37,478 bases of DNA, from assembly GCA_002102555.1 (NCBI GenBank), contig MCFL01000226.1, forward strand, positions 1 through 37,478. The letters run 5' to 3'. The notes under the pieces were generated by a model. The model had not been told where the DNA came from. It searched no databases and saw nothing but the letters and a program-made list of their open reading frames with translations. Below, piece by piece: positions 32,197-37,478 of the stretch. The translations under genes were made by a program, and so were the position numbers. The DNA is from Catenaria anguillulae PL171 (Eukaryota; Blastocladiomycota; Blastocladiomycetes; Blastocladiales; Catenariaceae). How positions within the stretch are numbered: the first letter of the stretch is position 1; every line of letters starts with the position of its first letter.

Positions 32197-33255
32197 TCAT
32201 GATCGGCGAGGTCGGTGTCGAGTTCGAATTGATGATATCAATCGCATCATCTTCATCTCATCGTCCTCGTTTTCGCCCACGGCCTGGGATTTGGATGCTT
32301 GAACTCCTGCGGGAATACGAGGTCGGCGCCGTCTCTTTGCCGGCCGCAGTAACGGTGACGGGTCGCAACTCAGATCGTCGTGGCAACTCGAATCGATGAT
32401 GCCCATGGCCGAGGTGCGATCGAATTGGAAGCACGCGCCGAGTCCGATCGTGACATGGAGGGAAATGAGTTGTAGTCGTGGCGATTGTTTGCAAACAACC
32501 CTGCCTTGAGCTCGGCAAACAATCGGTCGTTCTCGAGCTGAGCAGCGCCGAGCGCCGCTTCGTACTCGGATATGGTTGCATTGAGCGACTGGTTTGCGCG
32601 CGTGAGGCGATGCATTTCGGCTGCCAGAAGAATCGTCAACTGTCGTGGATTTGTTAGTGCAGTCAAAATCGAGAAGTGCATACCTGACACCACTTCAAGT
32701 ACCTCGCCGTCGATGTAATCAATTTTGTTGCCTCTCGCACAATCGTCATCCGAGTTAAATTGGCGCCTCGAGTCGAGTCTGCGGTGCAGCATGAAGGAAT
32801 CACGCATGCGAGGTCCATGAAGGCTGCTCCAAGTGCTTGCTTGTGTTCGGAGGGACTCATGCCGTGCACGCGTATTCCGTGACTTTCGGAACGGTGAGGA
32901 GACTGTGGGTTGACTTGGAGAGATTGGTGGTGGGAATGGAAGAGGGATGGTTGCCGTTGGCGTGGATGGAATGCATGGTGGTGGGAATGTATGAAGGGAA
33001 GAGGATACCGACTGGGTGGCTGACTTGGGCAATGGTCGCTGTAGATTGGTGTCGGCGGCGGAAATGTGAGTCGGTTGGCGGCAGCGGTCGTTATCCGGGG
33101 ATCATAACCATTCTGTCCATTTGGAGTGCATTTGGATGGCGAGTCAATGCTGTTCTGTGCATGACCATGACGTAAACTGGCGAGGACCTGGATGGCAGTG
33201 GAAGTCTGGCAGTCAACTTGAGTCTGGGCATCGATTTCGGGTCCACATTACGCTA
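32197..33255 (-). CDS. Helix-loop-helix-like regulator with coiled coil, frame-broken
   Basis: On the minus strand a His/Pro-rich N-terminal frame (33255 down to 32720; for example SQPPSRYPLPFIHSHHHAF) runs into SPSEHKQALGAAFMDLACVI, then GANLTRMTIVREATK. A shift in the AAAA run near 32728 gives IDYIDGEVLEVVS. The two amphipathic stretches separated by a loop fit an HLH dimerisation domain. A further exon reads AAEMHRLTRANQSLNATISE and LGAAQLENDRLFAEL, a leucine-rich coiled coil. In another frame a tail follows with basic LLRPAKRRRRPRIPAG and acidic ENEDDEMKMM. No clear basic region precedes helix 1, so DNA binding is doubtful, as in Id-type or HLH-only proteins. Start codon and exon ends are uncertain, and no ATG opens the N-terminal frame. 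Confidence 0.45.
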
Positions 33256-33685
33256 TAGCCGTCCGGTTTGACGGAGTTCTGTCTGCAGCGAGAGTCGCAG
33301 TTGCACTTGGGGCTGGCCGCGTGACCTCAAGTTGACGCGTTGACGACAGGCTCTGCCGATTGATGCATGGCGGATTACAAACGCTTGTGAGCGTGCACGA
33401 GGTTGGGTCGTCAAGAGCAACGAGCAAAGACGTTGCGGAGAGTGATAAATAGAGATGGCTCGGGAGAAAGGGGGAATGCGCATAGGATGTAGAAACAAGA
33501 TGTGGAAGAAGGCAGATCAGATCAGCACCTCAAACAAAATTTCACTGCAGCGTGTACTATAAGCGGGTGAATTGGTTGGCTGAGTCGTGGAAAGGAAGCG
33601 AGCCATTATAGGACATGTATGCGTATGTGTTTAGTACAGGAAACAAAGAAAGTGAGATGTAAACATTCAAGGCGAGAGAGAGTGC
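33256..33685. other. Intergenic, no gene seen
   Basis: It lies between the 5' side of the HLH-like gene and the 3' end of TIM22. Only short frames, with no repeats or RNA genes. Confidence 0.4.
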
Positions 33686-34303
33686 TCAATCCGAGCCATG
33701 CTTGAAGTAATAGTCGATGGCAGTTGAGAATGCAGCAAAGCCAGCGCATCCGTCAATACACCGTACGGTCCCGTTCCGCCTAGAATAATGACAAAAACAA
33801 AAACAAAGTGGGCATGTGGTGAGTGAATGACTGCGAGAGAGGAATGAAGCGATCCTGTTCAAGTCATGTCAAACACATACTCCGAGCAGCGAGCCCTCCT
33901 CCAGTGATGCATCCGGCAATAGCGCCATTGTACAAGTCGGACTTTGCGCGGAACGATTCGACGCCGCACTCGACCCACTAAAGATGCCGCCAATGACGGC
34001 AAGAGACTTTGCCGAGGATACGGTGCGGGTCTTCATTTCGGAGCCGATGATGCGGAGCTGCTCCTTGAAGGGCTTGTCGGCAATGTGGGTGGTGGAGGTG
34101 AAGTCGATGGACGAGAGAAAGAAGCCCATGGCACCGCCAAAGAAACCCATGCCAGTGGAGGTGATGGCCTTGACAGGGCACGACTCCCAGGCGGCCTTGA
34201 GCATCTTCTCGACATCCTGCTGCTGCTGGAACTGTGCCGCGTCGGTTGCGTCTGGTGAAAAGCCGTTCATTGTGGGTGTTTGCAGTGGATGCTCGGTGCT
34301 CAT
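33686..34303 (-). CDS. TIM22: Mitochondrial inner-membrane carrier translocase subunit Tim22
   Basis: Exons 34303-33881 and 33779-33686, with a 101-bp GTATGT intron. ATG 34303 (MSTEHPLQTPTMNGFSPD) is preferred over an in-frame ATG at 34399. The Tim17/22/23 fold shows as ESCPVKAITSTGMGFFGGAM, SSIDFTST, SSAKSLAVIGGIFSG, VECGVESFRAKSDLYN, GAIAGCITGGGLAAR and, in exon 2, CAGFAAFSTAIDYYF. The protein forms the channel that inserts metabolite carriers into the inner membrane. The paired cysteines (ESC and VEC) of Tim22 are present. One missing G in each exon (at 33974-33976 and 33750-33751, both homopolymers) breaks the frame. The exon lengths are each exactly one base short, and the gene is normally essential, so I regard both as sequence errors. 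Confidence 0.86.
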
Positions 34304-34517
34304 CTTCACTACTACCAGTGTTTCCTCTCGACGTCGTCTGGAGACTGGTCGAGTGGAGTCAGTGACATCCGCTGGTGTCCGGGTCCGTCGATCCACCATG
34401 CAGGCAGATCAGCGATCCGATTGCGGGTGGTTCATGGGGAATCCAAAGGTGAATCCAATCTCGACCCAAAATGCCATTTGCAATCGCAAGTCGCGATCGC
34501 GACACGTGTGCAATCCG
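34304..34517. promoter_or_regulatory. Compact bidirectional promoter
   Basis: Only about 214 bp separate the TIM22 ATG (minus) from the ATG at 34518 (plus), so both promoters must share this stretch. Confidence 0.5.
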
Positions 34518-37478
34518 ATGAATAAGTATGCAGATGCAGATGCAGATGCAGATGCAGCCGTACAACGTATACTTGACGCAATTGCTCACCTTCATGTATC
34601 CTGTCGCTTTGTGCTGCCAAAGTGTGTGTGTCGACCTCCAGCCCTCAGTGACTCACTCCGTTCTTCCAGCTCCCGTCCTCGTCCGTCCCGTTTCTGACAG
34701 ACGAACCTCTCTTGGTCGCCAATTTCATTGATCACGCCCGCGCTCGATATGCCGATCCAACCGCAATTCAGCCACCCGTCGCTGAGACAAGTCCAAGTGG
34801 TGCTGCATCCGCCGCTGCGAATGCCTCCACGGCCAGTCGCGTGCGAAACCAGCTCGTTCAGCTCCTCTTCAACGCAAGCGCCTGCGTTCCATTACTCTGC
34901 CTCAACAACGTCTGACCACGAGCTCGGTCCGTCCGTGGACAAGATTCACCGGCTCGTCACCGCTGCGCTTTCTCAGTGCCCACAAGTCGTCGCCGAGTCC
35001 AAAGACGCTTGTTACCAGGTCGTGATTCCGATTCTCGAGCTTCTATCGCACCCAAATCTCGCCGAACAGTGCAACACAGCATTCGTCAGTTGCTCGTCGG
35101 CATTGTCCGAGTATTGCTCGCATTCTCTGACTCTTTTTCTGGACACGAGTTTCTGGACGAACTGGCCGACTTTGCACAAGGTGACTCCATTTCTTGCACT
35201 CATGAACTGCCAGTTTCACATGAAGTCATACTCATTTGTGTGCTTTCCTTGATTCATTAGAGTGCAGCCGTCTCGACCATGTGCCGCCGAGGGTTTTCCC
35301 ATCACTGTTGCCGTTACCGATCTCCCTGCTCCTCCAACCCTGACCCGGAAACCCCGTTGCCTGGTCGCATTGGGATTGCCACGCACGAGAATGCAGCATG
35401 CCTCGCAAGAAACCTTCAACTTGTTTTGGCGATTGATGGGTCCGACTTGTACAATCAATATGCGTGGTTGCCCGCCATTCTGTCCCAGTGCCCCACATTG
35501 CCGTCAACAGCGCATGAGCTAGAGTCCAAGCTTGTTGCCATGGATCCGACAAACCATCAGGTGCCCGAGTTGCTTGAAGCGTATCTTGACACGCTTTTGG
35601 ACGGAGACGTGCCCACAGCAAGCGAATTGGTGTCCATTGTGCGCAATTGTTGGGAGTTGCACGAGGAGGTGGCGACTGATTTGATTTACGCCGCTGTACG
35701 TTTCCTTCTTCTTCATTTCCCTTTTTGACGGCTTCGGTAACTCACATCTACACGATCAGATCGGTGCTGCGGAAAGCGAACCCGGATCGATTGAGCAACG
35801 CTTTCTTTCATATTCATACCAGTCTGACCACCTTCCTCCATCAACAATCAACCTCGATCTCACGCCAACGGCACCGAATTTGTGGTCGACTTGCTCAAAT
35901 CTCGTCATCGACACCCACGCCGACTCCATCCCCGTCTTGGCACTTTTCGCGGGCCATTGTGCGTGCCCTAGCTCTCCACAACCTTTTGCGCGATCCGATA
36001 CCCACCTTTTCTTCCTTGCCCAATGTGACGACTCGGGATCTCTCGTTCTTGTCCTCGCGTCGCGACTTGCGCCGACCGCATCAAATGATGTGGCATCCTT
36101 GTGTGTCGCTGTCGGCATTCTCGCATTAGCAAACGCGGAATCAACAGCTGTACCAGAAGCCGCCAAGCAGTACGCGCAATCCATTTGCCAACAATATTCT
36201 ATACGGCTCGACTTTTCTGTTGCCGACGAAAAGATCGTTCGCTTCCTCGCCTCAAAACTCTGCACTCACTCAACCCATCACATCAGCTTAACCCAACTCT
36301 CCGCATCTTCCTCGAGTCACTGCGGCAACCCTCGCAAGCACCTCACCCAAAGGTCGACATGACCGACCTGATTGGCCGCCTCGACCTGGTGTCCATCTCG
36401 ACCTTGGTCGCACACCTCGACTCACTGCCACTTGCCGATCGCCTGCAATCCATGTACCCGCACTGGCCACAGATCGCACAGGACGCTCGCGTCGCCCGCA
36501 TTTGACGAGTACCTGATCCGGCTCGTCTTGCACGCACTCGCCACGTCCCTGCAAATGTCGCCCGCGTCCTTGACACACGCCCTGCGCCAATACTGTACCC
36601 AGCGTCGCTGTCGTCGCGCCACTTGCAATGTGCACTCGAGCATCTTGCAGGCAAACCCTATGCGTACCTCATGGCTGATGGCTCGAGTACCTGCTGCTTG
36701 ACATTGTGCTTCACTCGGACTCGGACGCGCAATGGACCGCGCAACTTGAGGCGCTCGTGGCGCGCAAGGATATCTGGCGCGACGGAACTACGACCGTGGT
36801 GTCGGATGTGCTCACGCAGTATGCCATGGCGCTCGCAATTCAGCTGGCACTTCACAGGCACGATGCTGGGCTCGCTTGGGTGCATTCGTGGGGAAGGAGT
36901 CACGGTGGTGGATTGCACGCTTGCGTCGCTGGTGCACTTGACGGACGCGCTATCGCCCGAGGTTGCGCACGACGGTGGTGCGGGCACGCCCGAAACGCGT
37001 TGGGGGCCCGGGAGGTTGACGCCTACTGAAGCACTTGCGACGCTTGCCTGGCTCGTCACGTATGCGGGCCCGGCCGACGCTAAAGTGTGTGCCGTGCAAG
37101 CAGTCACGCTGGCACTGTCTGTGGCGAGCCAGTATCCGCTCGAGGCATTGGCGTGTGGGCCAGCGTGGTGAGCGTGGTGGGCCAGGCAGAGGGCGAGCTA
37201 GTGATGCATCAAGTGTGGCCGTTTGCTGTGCACGCCGCGGCGGCAACGCTGCAGGTGCGCGGCTTGTTGGCGAGTGAGGTGGCTGTCATCAGGGACGAGG
37301 CGAGACAGTTGTTCAATGTCATGTTTTCGCGCGTGTCAAGGAGGTATTGGAGGAGACGCCCGATTTGCCCGCTGAGGCCAGGGAGTTGGCAGAGTATCAG
37401 GCGCACATTCACGAGGCAAAGGCCAAGTTGCTGCGCGAGGATCGCATTGAAAGATGTGTGCGCGGCTCGGGTCGCCAG
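34518..37478 (+). CDS. Large helical (HEAT/ARM-like) protein, unidentified, partial
   Basis: ATG 34518 opens MNKYADADADADAAVQRILD. A 74-bp intron (34596-34669) leads in phase to FLTDEPLLVANFIDHARARY. Further introns are likely at 35181-35260 and 35696-35759 (GTACGT). Repeated amphipathic helices follow: IHRLVTAALSQCPQVVAES, QLLVGIVRVLLAFSDSF, HENAACLARNLQLVLAID, NLWSTCSNLVIDTHADSI, ASPAFDEYLIRLVLHALAT, YAMALAIQLALHRHDAGLAW and VIRDEARQLFNVMFSRV, then an acidic coiled-coil stretch PAEARELAEYQAHIHEAKAK. The gene runs off the window. At least five frame changes interrupt it, probably the same kind of error as elsewhere. The architecture suggests a HEAT-type scaffold or transport receptor, but I cannot name the family. 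Confidence 0.55.
34528..34557 (+). repeat. Coding GCAGAT hexanucleotide repeat
   Basis: Four to five GCAGAT units at the start of the large helical-protein gene encode alternating Asp-Ala residues 5-12. Confidence 0.75.

Noticed and set aside
1-37478. tRNA, rRNA, CRISPR or retroelement genes
   Set aside because: I looked for clover-leaf-like stretches, reverse-transcriptase motifs and regular spacer arrays and recognised none.

Overview
The window is eukaryotic nuclear DNA with compact genes, introns of roughly 40-130 bp and little repeat content. Fungal or near-fungal origin is supported by RSM23/mS29, TIM22, RAD9, two CX2CX18CX2C GATA fingers and an acyl-CoA dehydrogenase. A class C (GABA-B-like) receptor, an AIP-type immunophilin and a somatomedin-B-like cysteine cluster argue against Dikarya. 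An early-diverging zoosporic fungus, for example Blastocladiomycota, fits best. That placement is inference.

Layout. Positions 1-992 (-) hold mitoribosomal GTPase mS29, cut by the window edge. Positions 1.5-5.0 kb (-) hold proline-rich and other coding-like segments that I cannot assign. A 674-bp foldback DNA element lies at 5045-5718. Next come a secreted Cys-rich protein (6483-7570, -) and RAD9 (9131-11117, +). A transcription-factor block follows: a His-rich GATA factor (11351-14448, -), a His/Pro/Gln-rich protein read divergently from it (15186-16322, +), and a second, Ala/Gln-rich GATA factor (16962-19133, +). A four-CBS AMPK-gamma-like protein is at 19641-20675 (+). Then comes a tandem pair of membrane receptors (21187-24427 and 24805-26256, both -), each ending in the same PH-like domain. 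The right third holds an AIP-like immunophilin, a WD40 protein, an ACAD10/11-type acyl-CoA dehydrogenase, an HLH-like regulator, TIM22, and a large helical protein that runs off the right end.

Two window-wide properties affect how the annotation should be read. First, conserved genes are interrupted by single-base shifts that mostly fall in short homopolymers (TIM22 twice, WD40 twice, acyl-CoA dehydrogenase several times), which suggests residual long-read assembly errors more than dead genes. Second, most 5' splice sites read GTNCG, with C at +4, and not GTAAG.

The most novel feature is the receptor pair. One member has a full Venus-flytrap plus seven-transmembrane architecture, its neighbour lacks the flytrap, and both share a PH-like C-terminal domain.
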